Shown here piece after piece: positions 27,323 to 35,353 of a stretch of DNA of 64,000 nt. Within the stretch, counting starts at the first letter, position 1, and the number at the start of each line of letters is the position of its first letter. The translations under genes and the position numbers were made by a program. The notes beneath the pieces are model-generated. The model was not told the origin of the DNA. It worked only from the letters and a program-made list of their open reading frames with translations, and did no database searches. The DNA is from JANQGG01 sp964642175 (GTDB taxonomy: Bacteria; Bacteroidota; Chlorobiia; Chlorobiales; Chloroherpetonaceae): the NCBI GenBank assembly GCA_964642175.1, contig CAZXOK010000002.1, positions 310,001-374,000 on the forward strand. Reading direction: 5' to 3'.

Positions 27323-27574
27323 ATGCCTGCAGGAGGAGGAGCAATTACTGAGGTGCTTTCCAGCATCGGACGCATTTCAGAGCTCATGTTTGAAGGTCAC
27401 TGGCATGCATTTAGCAAAGCAGTAGAATCATTAGCTCAAGGATCATTAAGACTTAACCAAAACCTATGGGGAAGCATGGGTGGCGGAACTGGTTCTTCAC
27501 TACGTGGTTCATCACCTGTTAGCTCTGGTTATGCCAATCGTGGCAAGCAAATTGAATCAAAATTTGCTAAATAA
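27323..27574 (+). CDS. csmA: Chlorosome baseplate protein CsmA homologue
   Basis: CsmA forms the paracrystalline chlorosome baseplate and binds bacteriochlorophyll a. This 83-residue protein shows the whole family pattern: a glycine-rich start (PAGGGAITEVL), an amphipathic helix with R17 and the EGHW motif at 24-27, N-rich and SMGGG sequence, then SLRGSSP and a terminal ESKFAK. H26 corresponds to the pigment-ligating His25 of mature green-sulfur CsmA once the initiator Met is discounted. Cleavage after SLRGS, as known for Chlorobaculum, would remove exactly 20 residues. There is a three-residue TGS insertion before SLRGS. The AAGGGAGG Shine-Dalgarno sequence at 27311-27318 is strong, and a terminator follows, so the message should be abundant. 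Confidence 0.93.
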   Translation: MPAGGGAITEVLSSIGRISELMFEGHWHAFSKAVESLAQGSLRLNQNLWGSMGGGTGSSLRGSSPVSSGYANRGKQIESKFAK

Positions 27575-27589
27575 AATTAAAGAGCGAAT

Positions 27590-27630
27590 ATGGCAACAAT
27601 ATCATGGTATATTGTTGCCATTCTTTTTCT
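27590..27630 (+). terminator. Intrinsic terminator after csmA
   Basis: A perfect 13-bp stem (27590-27602 with 27609-27621) and six-base loop are followed by a T-rich tract. It closes the ArsA-csm transcript 15 bases after the csmA stop and separates it from the 478-aa gene. Confidence 0.85.
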
Positions 27631-27744
27631 GATTTTACGCTTCTCTACAATCAAATCATTCGCTTTCCATATTAAGTCTGTTTATATTACTTGAGTGATC
27701 GAGGTGCTTATTAAAACGGAAGTTACAGGAGTTTATTTTATACA

Positions 27745-29181
27745 ATGAGGATTGTAAGCATTTATGCGGCTCAGCACATTGAGTCGGCACACATTCAAGA
27801 ATTTTTCCAAAAGAATCTTCTTCACCCTTCAGAAAAGCCAATTGCTTGTTTTGATGGTTTCTTTTACGAATCCAAAAATGAGCGGGTAGGCGGTTTAGCT
27901 TTCCAGGACTACTTGTTTTTTTCTAATAAATCGGTCTACTTATGGGCCCGTGGCTCTGAAAAAGATTTTCTCGATCGCTTTAGCATTGGTGCAGTCTCAT
28001 TTTCAGCAAAACAGAAAGATAAAGATTCCACAACCTTAGAGATTAGTATTCTCAGGCAGGATAAAGAACCGGTATATATTATTTTCGACTTGGTCCCTAA
28101 TGAAGAAGCCGATAAGTTGATTATGCTACATGTATTGCTGGAAACTGTCGTTGAAGAGAATATAGGTAAGAATTACCTTGATGAAATTCCTGATGATATA
28201 GCTGGTAAAGTATATCATGTTGGTGTTGAAGCATGCCCACCTGAAGATTTTGAAATACCTGATCCAGATATGAATTTTAATCATCAGGCTTCACAGGGTT
28301 CACCCTTTTCCGGGTTTTCACAACCTGAGTCGGGTGGTGGAATGCTGGACACACTTCGTAATGGTTTTAATTCCCGTAACGAGGGCCAATCTGCTAATAT
28401 CGGGTATGGTCAGAATATCTTAGAACAATTTAAAGCCCAACAGTCAATACCGGGTTATCAGGATCAAAATCCCAATGCTATTCCAAATATGGGATTGAAT
28501 GCAATGGGTAATCCACAAAATCAACAAGGTGGGAAAGCTCCGGGTGACATCTCTTCATTTGTTGATAATCTGAGTAACTCTATGAATAATCCTAATGAGT
28601 TACCAGATAATTTGCCGGATCTAGATATAGAGTCAATCAAAAAGCTTGGAGGCATTGCTAAAGACATTTTTAAATCTATTCCTGATGAATATAAAGATCA
28701 GTTGAAAGAAGATTTGAGAAGCATACCTCAAAGTTTCCAAAAATTACCTGACAATTTCGCTGATTCAGTTAAAGCTATTAACGAATTGCTGACGAATGTG
28801 TCAAAAAATAAACAAACACAGGATTTTATATTACAAGCCATACAGACAGCTGTTAAAAGTGACGGCTTAATTGGTGCAGCTTCCAAGATCATTAAGTCTC
28901 AAGTATCGAATCAACCGTCTTCTCAGTCAAGAACTACAAATTCTGCTCGTAAGGAAAACATGGACGATACTGAGCAATCAATGGAAGAGACCTCAGAAGA
29001 GTCGAATTATGAGAGTACCCCACAAAAGTATAGGAAGAAGGTAAAAGTTGGACAGGCCAGTCAGAAGGAACAACCAGTTGAAGCTAAAGCTAACACTAAA
29101 CCAACTAATGATGAACCTGAACATGTAAGTGAAGGTGCAACTAAACGAAAGAAAGTAAAAATTAAACCAAATAATGCGTAG
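27745..29181 (+). CDS. Protein of unknown function with PH-like N-terminal domain, in the csmA locus
   Basis: A 478-residue soluble protein with no signal or membrane segment. Residues 1-150 alternate strands and end in a helix, resembling a bacterial PH-like domain (GLAFQDYLFFSNKSVYLW core). Residues about 175-275 form a flexible Q/N/G/P-rich linker. Residues about 285-385 are predicted helical and amphipathic. The lysine-rich tail carries two related motifs, RKKVKVGQ and KRKKVKIKP. I recognise no family. Placed between csmA and the second ArsA-like ATPase, and 33 bases before the latter, it is a candidate assembly or membrane-attachment factor for the chlorosome-like structure. An AGGAG lies upstream at wider spacing. 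Confidence 0.8.
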   Translation: MRIVSIYAAQHIESAHIQEFFQKNLLHPSEKPIACFDGFFYESKNERVGGLAFQDYLFFSNKSVYLWARGSEKDFLDRFSIGAVSFSAKQKDKDSTTLEISILRQDKEPVYIIFDLVPNEEADKLIMLHVLLETVVEENIGKNYLDEIPDDIAGKVYHVGVEACPPEDFEIPDPDMNFNHQASQGSPFSGFSQPESGGGMLDTLRNGFNSRNEGQSANIGYGQNILEQFKAQQSIPGYQDQNPNAIPNMGLNAMGNPQNQQGGKAPGDISSFVDNLSNSMNNPNELPDNLPDLDIESIKKLGGIAKDIFKSIPDEYKDQLKEDLRSIPQSFQKLPDNFADSVKAINELLTNVSKNKQTQDFILQAIQTAVKSDGLIGAASKIIKSQVSNQPSSQSRTTNSARKENMDDTEQSMEETSEESNYESTPQKYRKKVKVGQASQKEQPVEAKANTKPTNDEPEHVSEGATKRKKVKIKPNNA

Positions 29182-29214
29182 TGTAGTATTCTCAACTAAA
29201 GAAATCGAAGTATT

Positions 29215-30366
29215 ATGAGGATTATATTGTATCTGGGTAAAGGTGGAGTAGGTAAAACATCAATCTCATCAGCAACCGCTGTAAATATTGCACGAAGTGG
29301 AAAACGAGTACTGGTTATCAGTACTGATGTTGCACATAGTTTAGCTGATGCATTAGGTGTAGAACTTGGCTCAAGACCTGTCGAAATAGAAAAGAATCTA
29401 TTTGCTCTTGAAGTAAATATTCTAAATGAAATTCGGGAGCATTGGGAGGAATTTCATGCCTATTTTTCAACCATGCTTATGCAGGATGGTGCGTCAGAAA
29501 TTGTTGCTGATGAACTAACCATTATGCCAGGGATGGAAGAAATGATCAGCTTAAGGCATATCTGGCTTGCTGCAAATTCTGGTGATTACGATGTAATCGT
29601 AGTAGATGCGGCTCCAACCGGTGAAACCATGAGATTACTGGCCATGCCTGAATCTTACAGATGGTATACCGATAAGATCGCCAGTTGGCATACCCGCGCA
29701 ATGGGTGTGGCGGCACCACTGATCTCGAAGTTCATGCCTAAAAAGAATATTTTCAAATTGATGCCTGAAGTCGGTGAGCACATGAAAGAATTGCATGGTG
29801 TGCTTATGGATCCAGAGATCACATCATTCAGAATTGTAGTCAATCCTGAGAATATGGTGATCAAAGAAGCTCTCAGGGCTCAAACTTACTTGAATTTATT
29901 TGGTTATAAATTAGATGCTGTAATCGTAAATAAAGTATTGGAACACAAAACAGACGATCCATTCTTTAAGGAAATAATCGACAAGCAGCAGACATATTTA
30001 ACCAAAATCAATGATTGTTTCTATCCATTGCCAATATTTTCATCTCGTCAATTTTCAGATGATATGATTGGACCGGATAAACTTCAGGAAATGGCAAATA
30101 TTGTTTTTGAGGGTAAAAACCCATCACAAATATTCTATGATGATAAACATACCCATAAAGTTGAAAAATTGAATGGTAAGTATAAATTGCATTTATACTT
30201 ACCTAACATTGAAATCGACAGGGTTCAAATGAACCTTAAAGGGGATGAATTATTAATAGAAGTAAACAATTTCCGCAAAAATATTATTTTGCCAAATGTT
30301 TTAATTGGGCGCAAAACCGAAAGTGCTAAATATCAGGAAGGTAATCTTGAGGTCACGTTCGATTAA
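29215..30366 (+). CDS. ArsA/Get3-family ATPase 2 with C-terminal HSP20-like domain
   Basis: A 383-residue paralogue of the ATPase at 25176. The deviant Walker A GKGGVGKT is again at residues 8-15. Switch I reads STDVAHSLAD (Val replaces Pro) and switch II VDAAPTGETMRLL (Ala replaces Thr). An HSP20-like beta domain spans about residues 315-382. A single cysteine (NDCFYP) excludes the arsenite and zinc sites known in ArsA and Get3. Since the two copies differ throughout, they may form a heterodimer or serve different clients. It is the last gene of the locus and is followed by a strong terminator. Confidence 0.88.
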   Translation: MRIILYLGKGGVGKTSISSATAVNIARSGKRVLVISTDVAHSLADALGVELGSRPVEIEKNLFALEVNILNEIREHWEEFHAYFSTMLMQDGASEIVADELTIMPGMEEMISLRHIWLAANSGDYDVIVVDAAPTGETMRLLAMPESYRWYTDKIASWHTRAMGVAAPLISKFMPKKNIFKLMPEVGEHMKELHGVLMDPEITSFRIVVNPENMVIKEALRAQTYLNLFGYKLDAVIVNKVLEHKTDDPFFKEIIDKQQTYLTKINDCFYPLPIFSSRQFSDDMIGPDKLQEMANIVFEGKNPSQIFYDDKHTHKVEKLNGKYKLHLYLPNIEIDRVQMNLKGDELLIEVNNFRKNIILPNVLIGRKTESAKYQEGNLEVTFD

Positions 30367-30389
30367 TCCTGAGTTTGATTGATAGTCTT

Positions 30390-30418
30390 ACGCCGCTTTT
30401 AAGCGGCGTTTTTTTTTA
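30390..30418 (+). terminator. Intrinsic terminator after ATPase 2
   Basis: The stem ACGCCGC (30390-30396) pairs with GCGGCGT (30403-30409) and is followed by a run of T residues. It ends the csmA locus and runs into the 3' end of the convergent folK. Confidence 0.92.
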
Positions 30419-30919
30419 TAGCCGGGATACTTTTACAAGTGTCGAGGTATCTGGAGTTTGCTCAAGCATTTCTTGAACATTGAGCCCCAGAACCGGATGT
30501 AAAATATTTTCTAGTTCAAGCAGTGGTTCCAATACAAATTTACGATTTTGAATTTCAGGGTGTGGGATTTCAAGTATGTGATGCTTTAAATGTACATGAT
30601 CATAAAAAAGAATATCACAATCGATGATTCTTGGACCCCATTTTTTGTAGACTTTAGGCCGGCCCATTTTAACTTCAATATTTTTTAAGTTACTGAGTAA
30701 GCTTAATGCCGGTAATGCAGTTGATAATTGAATTACAACGTTGTAATAAGGGCTTTGTTTGATTATTCCAAGCGGGGGGCTTTCATAAACAGAAGATGTT
30801 TTAAGCAAAGAAGTATGTTCAATATTTTCTATGAAGGCTTTAGCTTGTTCTAGGTTTTCTAAACGGTTACCGATGTTTGTGCCAAGCCCGATAAAAACGA
30901 TAGAATTTTCAGTTTTCAA
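30416..30919 (-). CDS. folK: 2-amino-4-hydroxy-6-hydroxymethyldihydropteridine diphosphokinase
   Basis: FolK adds pyrophosphate to the pterin alcohol in folate synthesis. The N-terminal GLGTNIGNRLENL and the signature PRIIDCDILFYD are present, followed by IPHPEIQNRKFVLEPL, which closes the active site. The length of 167 aa is typical. It follows folB by 25 bases on the same strand, so the two consecutive steps of the pathway share a transcript. Confidence 0.94.
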   Translation of the reverse strand: MKTENSIVFIGLGTNIGNRLENLEQAKAFIENIEHTSLLKTSSVYESPPLGIIKQSPYYNVVIQLSTALPALSLLSNLKNIEVKMGRPKVYKKWGPRIIDCDILFYDHVHLKHHILEIPHPEIQNRKFVLEPLLELENILHPVLGLNVQEMLEQTPDTSTLVKVSRL

Positions 30920-30944
30920 TATTCTGGATTGTATGTATTAATAT

Positions 30945-31337
30945 CTATTCAGCTTCAAGTAAATAATCAGCTTCTGCATAGTCGCACACGCCGCCCACAG
31001 GGGGATTCTTTTTACGTACTTTTATCCTTACAGCAATTATGGTAGGGAAAGCCACTACCAGATCATCGGCAATTTTTTTTGCCACAGCCTCAATAAGGTA
31101 ATATTTCTTCGTCATGAGGGTTTCTTGAATGTTCTTATAGATTCTGCCATAGTCAATAGTCTCATTGATGTTATCATCTTCGGCAGCATGAAAAAAATCA
31201 ACTTTAATTTCAGCATCTACCTCGTAACGGGCACCTAACTTATGTTCTGCTTTTTCCACACCATGATGCGCATAAAAGACCGTATTCATGAGGCGAACGC
31301 TGCATGTATGCTTGTAGTTTTGTTTTATATTGGTCAT
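30945..31337 (-). CDS. folB: Dihydroneopterin aldolase
   Basis: FolB cleaves dihydroneopterin to the substrate of FolK. The family pattern is clear: NTVFYAHHGVEKAEHKLGARY at the N-terminus, an IDYGRIY motif, and KKNPPVGG near the C-terminus. The length of 130 aa includes about 15 extra N-terminal residues. It is the first gene of a folB-folK pair. Confidence 0.92.
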   Translation of the reverse strand: MTNIKQNYKHTCSVRLMNTVFYAHHGVEKAEHKLGARYEVDAEIKVDFFHAAEDDNINETIDYGRIYKNIQETLMTKKYYLIEAVAKKIADDLVVAFPTIIAVRIKVRKKNPPVGGVCDYAEADYLLEAE

Positions 31338-31438
31338 AAGATCTGCAAAATTATACCATTAGTCACTAATTCATGAAAACTTGAAAATACAAATAGACTT
31401 GTTTAACTTTGAGTTTTTGTTGAAGATTTTTACAAATA

Positions 31439-32092
31439 ATGAGCGATAAAACCATTATACCTCTTTTTCCTCTTCCATTGGTTGTCTGTCCGGGTGAATC
31501 ACTGCCATTGCATATTTTTGAAGAACGCTACAAGGAAATGATTGCCTATTGCAGAGGAAATGAATCACAGCCGGCAAGTTTATTCGGCGTTTCACTTGCT
31601 TACAACAATAAATTGTATTCCATTGGATGTGCTGTAAAGATTGAAAATATTGTAAAAGAGTATTCGGATGGCCGTTTAGACGTTATCAATATTGGAATGA
31701 AGCGTTATAAAATGAATGAGATTTACAAGGACAAATCATACGTTCGAGCATCAATAGATTATTTTGAAGATGATGAGTCTGTAGATATTGATCCATTATT
31801 GGTTGAAAAAGCCATAAATCTCCATAAAAAATTAAACGAACTGATAAAAGGAGAAGCCGAAAGTCAGGTGATTCCTGAAGGTCAGGAAGTGTCCTTTTTT
31901 CTGGCACATTCAGCAGGTTTTGATGTGTTGCAGAAACAGCAAGTAATTGAGATGTTAAGTGAGAACAAGCGGCTGGAGTTCTTGATTGAACATTTTGAGA
32001 AAGTAATACCCGAAATAGAACGTACCGAGGAAATAAAACGCCGTGTGCTTTCAAATGGGCATTTTAAAAACCTGCGTTCATCAGATCTGTAA
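31439..32092 (+). CDS. Stand-alone LON substrate-binding-domain protein
   Basis: A 217-residue protein consisting of the LON N-terminal (substrate-binding) domain without the AAA+ ATPase or protease. The typical start IIPLFPLPLVVCPGESLPLHIFE is preserved, with the final N turned into FEERYKEM. Such proteins occur widely but have no settled role; protein quality control is a guess from the domain. It stands 44 bases before nadC. Confidence 0.85.
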   Translation: MSDKTIIPLFPLPLVVCPGESLPLHIFEERYKEMIAYCRGNESQPASLFGVSLAYNNKLYSIGCAVKIENIVKEYSDGRLDVINIGMKRYKMNEIYKDKSYVRASIDYFEDDESVDIDPLLVEKAINLHKKLNELIKGEAESQVIPEGQEVSFFLAHSAGFDVLQKQQVIEMLSENKRLEFLIEHFEKVIPEIERTEEIKRRVLSNGHFKNLRSSDL

Positions 32093-32135
32093 TTCTACTT
32101 TAATAAATTCCACTTGAAAAAAAACCTGGCGTTGT

Positions 32136-33020
32136 ATGGCGTTTGAACTGGATAAAATGGCAGATTTTCGAACATTATGCCAGAATGAGATCATCCGATT
32201 AGCTTTAAAGGAAGATATTTATTCAGGGGATGTTACATCGCAGGCTACAATTCCGGATACTTCGCGTACAAAAGCCATATTAAAGGCCAAAGCCTCAGGT
32301 ATTATATCAGGTATGCAGATCGCTGAAATGATCCTTACTCAGGTCACATCGTCCCTTACTATTAAACCACATAAAACCGATGGTGATCGTGTTCAGAGCA
32401 GTGATACTGTTTTTATCATTGAGGGGAAAACTCGTGATATATTAACCTATGAGCGGACAATTTTGAATTTTATGCAACGCATGTCTGGTATTGCAACAAA
32501 AACCAGGCGATATGTGGATGAAATTGATCATACTTCAGCAAAAATTCTTGATACTCGAAAAACCTCGCCCGGACTTCGTTTTTTTGATAAACAAGCTGTT
32601 GTGCATGGCGGGGGGCAAAATCACCGGATTGGATTATTTGATATGATTCTGATTAAAGACAATCATATTGATGTTTCGGGTGGTGTTGTACAGGCTATTC
32701 AAAATGCAAAATCTTATATCAAACAACACAATTCGGATCTAAAAATTGAAGTTGAAGTTAGAAACCTGCCAGAACTTCAGGCGGCAATTACACAATCACC
32801 TGATATTATTTTGCTGGATAATATGTCGTTAAGTGATTTAAAAAAAAGTGTCTCCATGGTCAGTTCAGCCGGAAATATCAAGACCGAAGCTTCGGGTGGT
32901 GTGAATTTGGAAACTGTTAAAATGATTGCAGAAACCGGTGTGGATTTTATTTCAGTTGGCGCTCTGACGCATTCTGTTAATGCGCTGGATTTATCTTTAG
33001 TTATGGATATGAGATCGTAA
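32136..33020 (+). CDS. nadC: Nicotinate-nucleotide pyrophosphorylase (carboxylating)
   Basis: NadC converts quinolinate and PRPP to nicotinate mononucleotide in NAD synthesis. The DTRKTSPGLR motif that binds quinolinate and the KDNHI motif that binds PRPP are intact, as is EVEVRNL further on. The length of 294 aa is slightly long, and an internal Met at residue 8 is an alternative start. It precedes acpS by 11 bases. Confidence 0.94.
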   Translation: MAFELDKMADFRTLCQNEIIRLALKEDIYSGDVTSQATIPDTSRTKAILKAKASGIISGMQIAEMILTQVTSSLTIKPHKTDGDRVQSSDTVFIIEGKTRDILTYERTILNFMQRMSGIATKTRRYVDEIDHTSAKILDTRKTSPGLRFFDKQAVVHGGGQNHRIGLFDMILIKDNHIDVSGGVVQAIQNAKSYIKQHNSDLKIEVEVRNLPELQAAITQSPDIILLDNMSLSDLKKSVSMVSSAGNIKTEASGGVNLETVKMIAETGVDFISVGALTHSVNALDLSLVMDMRS

Positions 33021-33031
33021 ATTGAAAACAA

Positions 33032-33394
33032 ATGCAAATCGGGATTGATATCATAGAAATCGAGCGTATTAAACGATCTTATGAGAAATATGGTGAAAAA
33101 TTTCTGATTAAGATCCTCACACAAGACGAAATTGCCTACTGTTTTACAAAGCACCACCCTTTTGAGAGTATCGCTGCAAGATTTGCAGCTAAGGAAGCTA
33201 TCTCTAAAGCCATCGGGAGTGGCATATCTAAAGAATTTACATGGCACTCGGTTGAAATATTTAATGATGAAAAAGGAAAACCGACGGTAAAGTGGCTTGA
33301 AAATAAGCATGAACTTGAAATGGCCATCAAATTATCAATATCCCATACACATCAGTATGCCGTTGCAGTGGCATTGATAGAATTACCAACTTAA
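33032..33394 (+). CDS. acpS: Holo-[acyl-carrier-protein] synthase
   Basis: AcpS transfers 4'-phosphopantetheine to acyl carrier protein. The IGIDIIEIERI start and RFAAKEAISKA motif supply the magnesium ligands Asp and Glu; LSISHTHQYAVA is the C-terminal motif. The length of 120 aa is typical. It is coupled closely to nadC upstream and punA downstream. Confidence 0.94.
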   Translation: MQIGIDIIEIERIKRSYEKYGEKFLIKILTQDEIAYCFTKHHPFESIAARFAAKEAISKAIGSGISKEFTWHSVEIFNDEKGKPTVKWLENKHELEMAIKLSISHTHQYAVAVALIELPT

Positions 33395-33412
33395 ACGGTT
33401 AAAGAGGCAAAA

Positions 33413-34264
33413 TTGAGTAACTTTGAAAAAAAGAATACATTAACTCCCGCCGATTACAAGCGCCAGGTTAAAGAAGCAGCTGAACTGATTACTTCGCGCT
33501 GCCCGATACCAAAGAATACGCTTTGCCTGGTGTCCGGATCGGGTTTAGGGGATTTTGCCAAACGTATTAAAGTCTTTCATTCATTTCAAGCCAGCCAAAT
33601 CCCAAACTATCCGGTACCGACCATTGAGGGCCATCCCGGGCGACTTATTTTTGGTACATTTAGCGACAAACCCGTGATTTTAGTGCAGGGTCGGGTGCAC
33701 TTTTACGAGGGTCTCAATGTACACGAAGTTACGTTTTATATGAGATTACTGGCTGAGCTGGGCGTTAAAACAGTAATTTTAACCAATGCGGCCGGTGGAA
33801 TTAACCCTAATCTGGAAGTTGGTGATCTGTGTGTGATCAACGATCATATTAACATGATGGCCGTCGACGACCTGGCATTTTATGGCAACAAACTCCTGCA
33901 TCGCCAGGATCAGTTTTATGATCGTGATTTGATTGATTTGATCAAAAAAACGGCTATTGAGTGTAAAGTTAATATCAAAGAAGGAACATATTCCTCGGTG
34001 AAAGGGCCATGTTATGAAACCAAGGCAGAAATTCGCATGCTTGAGATTATGGGTGCAGACCTGGTGGGAATGTCTACGGTTCCTGAAGTAATTATTGCAA
34101 AATCAGAAAATATTCAAGTAGCAGGTATATCCTTGATCACGAATCGGGCCTCAGGTTACTATCCCACTAAGCTCTCGCACGAAGAAGTCCAATTGGTGGC
34201 CGATGAGGCTAAAGAAAAATTTTCATACTTGCTTGAAATGATCATCAACAAGCAAATTGTTTGA
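33413..34264 (+). CDS. punA: Purine-nucleoside phosphorylase
   Basis: A trimeric-type PNP that splits inosine and guanosine into base and ribose 1-phosphate. Recognisable are LVSGSGLGDF near residue 39, a VQGRVHFYEG motif, NAAGGINP and the substrate-site sequence YETKAEIRM. The length of 283 aa is typical. The start is TTG; no ATG precedes the conserved part. It starts 18 bases after acpS on the same strand, completing a nadC-acpS-punA run. Confidence 0.9.
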   Translation: MSNFEKKNTLTPADYKRQVKEAAELITSRCPIPKNTLCLVSGSGLGDFAKRIKVFHSFQASQIPNYPVPTIEGHPGRLIFGTFSDKPVILVQGRVHFYEGLNVHEVTFYMRLLAELGVKTVILTNAAGGINPNLEVGDLCVINDHINMMAVDDLAFYGNKLLHRQDQFYDRDLIDLIKKTAIECKVNIKEGTYSSVKGPCYETKAEIRMLEIMGADLVGMSTVPEVIIAKSENIQVAGISLITNRASGYYPTKLSHEEVQLVADEAKEKFSYLLEMIINKQIV

Positions 34265-34267
34265 AAA

Positions 34268-35278
34268 TCACCGCTTAAACTCTTCTATGCTAAGATTTAA
34301 ACGCAGAGAAATCCGATGAGCCTGCCCGGTTTCTTCCCTGAAAGCACTGCTTGTGAAGCAGTAGTCCAGATACATTTCAGAGAGTCTTAATCCTGTTCCA
34401 AGAGTCAGTTTTCCCAGATCGTCGATACCTGTCCGAAAAGCCAACCTTTCACGATACTCATATTCTATACCGGTGTGAAAATCAAAACTGATTTCTCCTA
34501 CATGGAACTGAGAGGCTTCTTTTCTGCCTTCGAACCGTGTATCAATATCGTGTGCAATAAGTAATTGCCCTTCAAATATTTCTAACTGATAGCAGATACC
34601 TGCTTTTACGGTTGGGGTTATAAGCTCATTCTGCCCGGAATTCCATGCAATATATGTAGTGGTTATGTCCTGAATAGTTAGACCAAGATTGATTTTTTCA
34701 GATATCGGGTACATAAAACCAACATCCAGACCTATTCCATAAGCAGACCCAATATCTCCTAACGAGCGATGAATAAACTTGATATTAATACCATAAGTCA
34801 GTTGGTTATAGGATGATCCGGCGTAAGAAAAAAGAAAGGCATAATCTGTTGCGTTAAAAAAACGGATGTGCTGAGTTGGATTTTCTTTGGTGTCCATATT
34901 TAAAGGATCCCAGGCTTGTCGGGTATCTGCAATATCAGATATTCCTAATCGGAGTACAGAAAGTGCAACCGTATTTTTCTTGCCAAAAGGAAATGCAAGA
35001 GAGGCGTAATCATAATTAACAAGACCTGCAAAAGTATTTGCATGCATGAGGGCGATTTGAGGATACTGCATATCGGCAAGGCCGGCAGGATTCCAGTATC
35101 CGGCATGTATATCTTTAGCATAAGACACAGCGCTTCCACCAAGAGCAAGGTATCTGGCTCCTGTTCCCAGAGATAAAAATTCACCTGCATATTTACCGAC
35201 AACGGTTTTAGATAATAAATCCGGGGTATAACTTATGGAGAATAGAAAGTGTAGTAGAAGTATTAAGGCAAATCTCAC
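34268..35278 (-). CDS. PorV/PorQ-family outer membrane protein
   Basis: An exported beta-barrel protein related to PorV/UPF0164. The conserved motif GTGARYLALGGSAVSYAKD appears soon after the signal peptide, with WNPAGLA just after it. In Bacteroidota such barrels act in the type IX system or in fatty-acid-type transport; the role here is open. The frame could be extended to a TTG at 35320, but that would start inside a terminator hairpin. The GTG at 35278 instead gives a clean signal peptide (RFALILLLHFLFSIS). Confidence 0.8.
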   Translation of the reverse strand: MRFALILLLHFLFSISYTPDLLSKTVVGKYAGEFLSLGTGARYLALGGSAVSYAKDIHAGYWNPAGLADMQYPQIALMHANTFAGLVNYDYASLAFPFGKKNTVALSVLRLGISDIADTRQAWDPLNMDTKENPTQHIRFFNATDYAFLFSYAGSSYNQLTYGINIKFIHRSLGDIGSAYGIGLDVGFMYPISEKINLGLTIQDITTTYIAWNSGQNELITPTVKAGICYQLEIFEGQLLIAHDIDTRFEGRKEASQFHVGEISFDFHTGIEYEYRERLAFRTGIDDLGKLTLGTGLRLSEMYLDYCFTSSAFREETGQAHRISLRLNLSIEEFKR

Positions 35279-35310
35279 TGTGTTTGGTTTAATTGTTTGC
35301 CTTAAAATAA

Positions 35311-35338
35311 AAAACTGCAATCAAAAGATTGCAGTTTT
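35311..35338 (-). terminator. Intrinsic terminator of the 71-aa gene
   Basis: A 12-bp perfect stem (35311-35322 with 35327-35338) and four-base loop are followed on the minus strand by TTATTTT. It lies 15 bases past the stop of the 71-aa gene and before the PorV-like gene, so the small gene is transcribed as a unit of its own. Confidence 0.85.
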
Positions 35339-35353
35339 AATTAGGTGCTGTGG

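Noticed and set aside
25176..30366. Arsenite resistance locus, from the two ArsA-like genes
   Set aside because: Neither protein has the arsenite-binding cysteines, and no arsB, arsC or arsR is nearby; the genes flank a csmA homologue instead.
24667..30418. Genomic island carrying the csm locus
   Set aside because: The region is more AT-rich than the first 20 kb, but so are the neighbouring folK-nadC genes, and there are no integrase, repeats or tRNA at its edges. Transfer remains possible and would need a phylogeny.
35279..35320. Longer PorV-like start at the TTG at 35320
   Set aside because: It lies in the hairpin of the preceding terminator and adds residues before the signal peptide.
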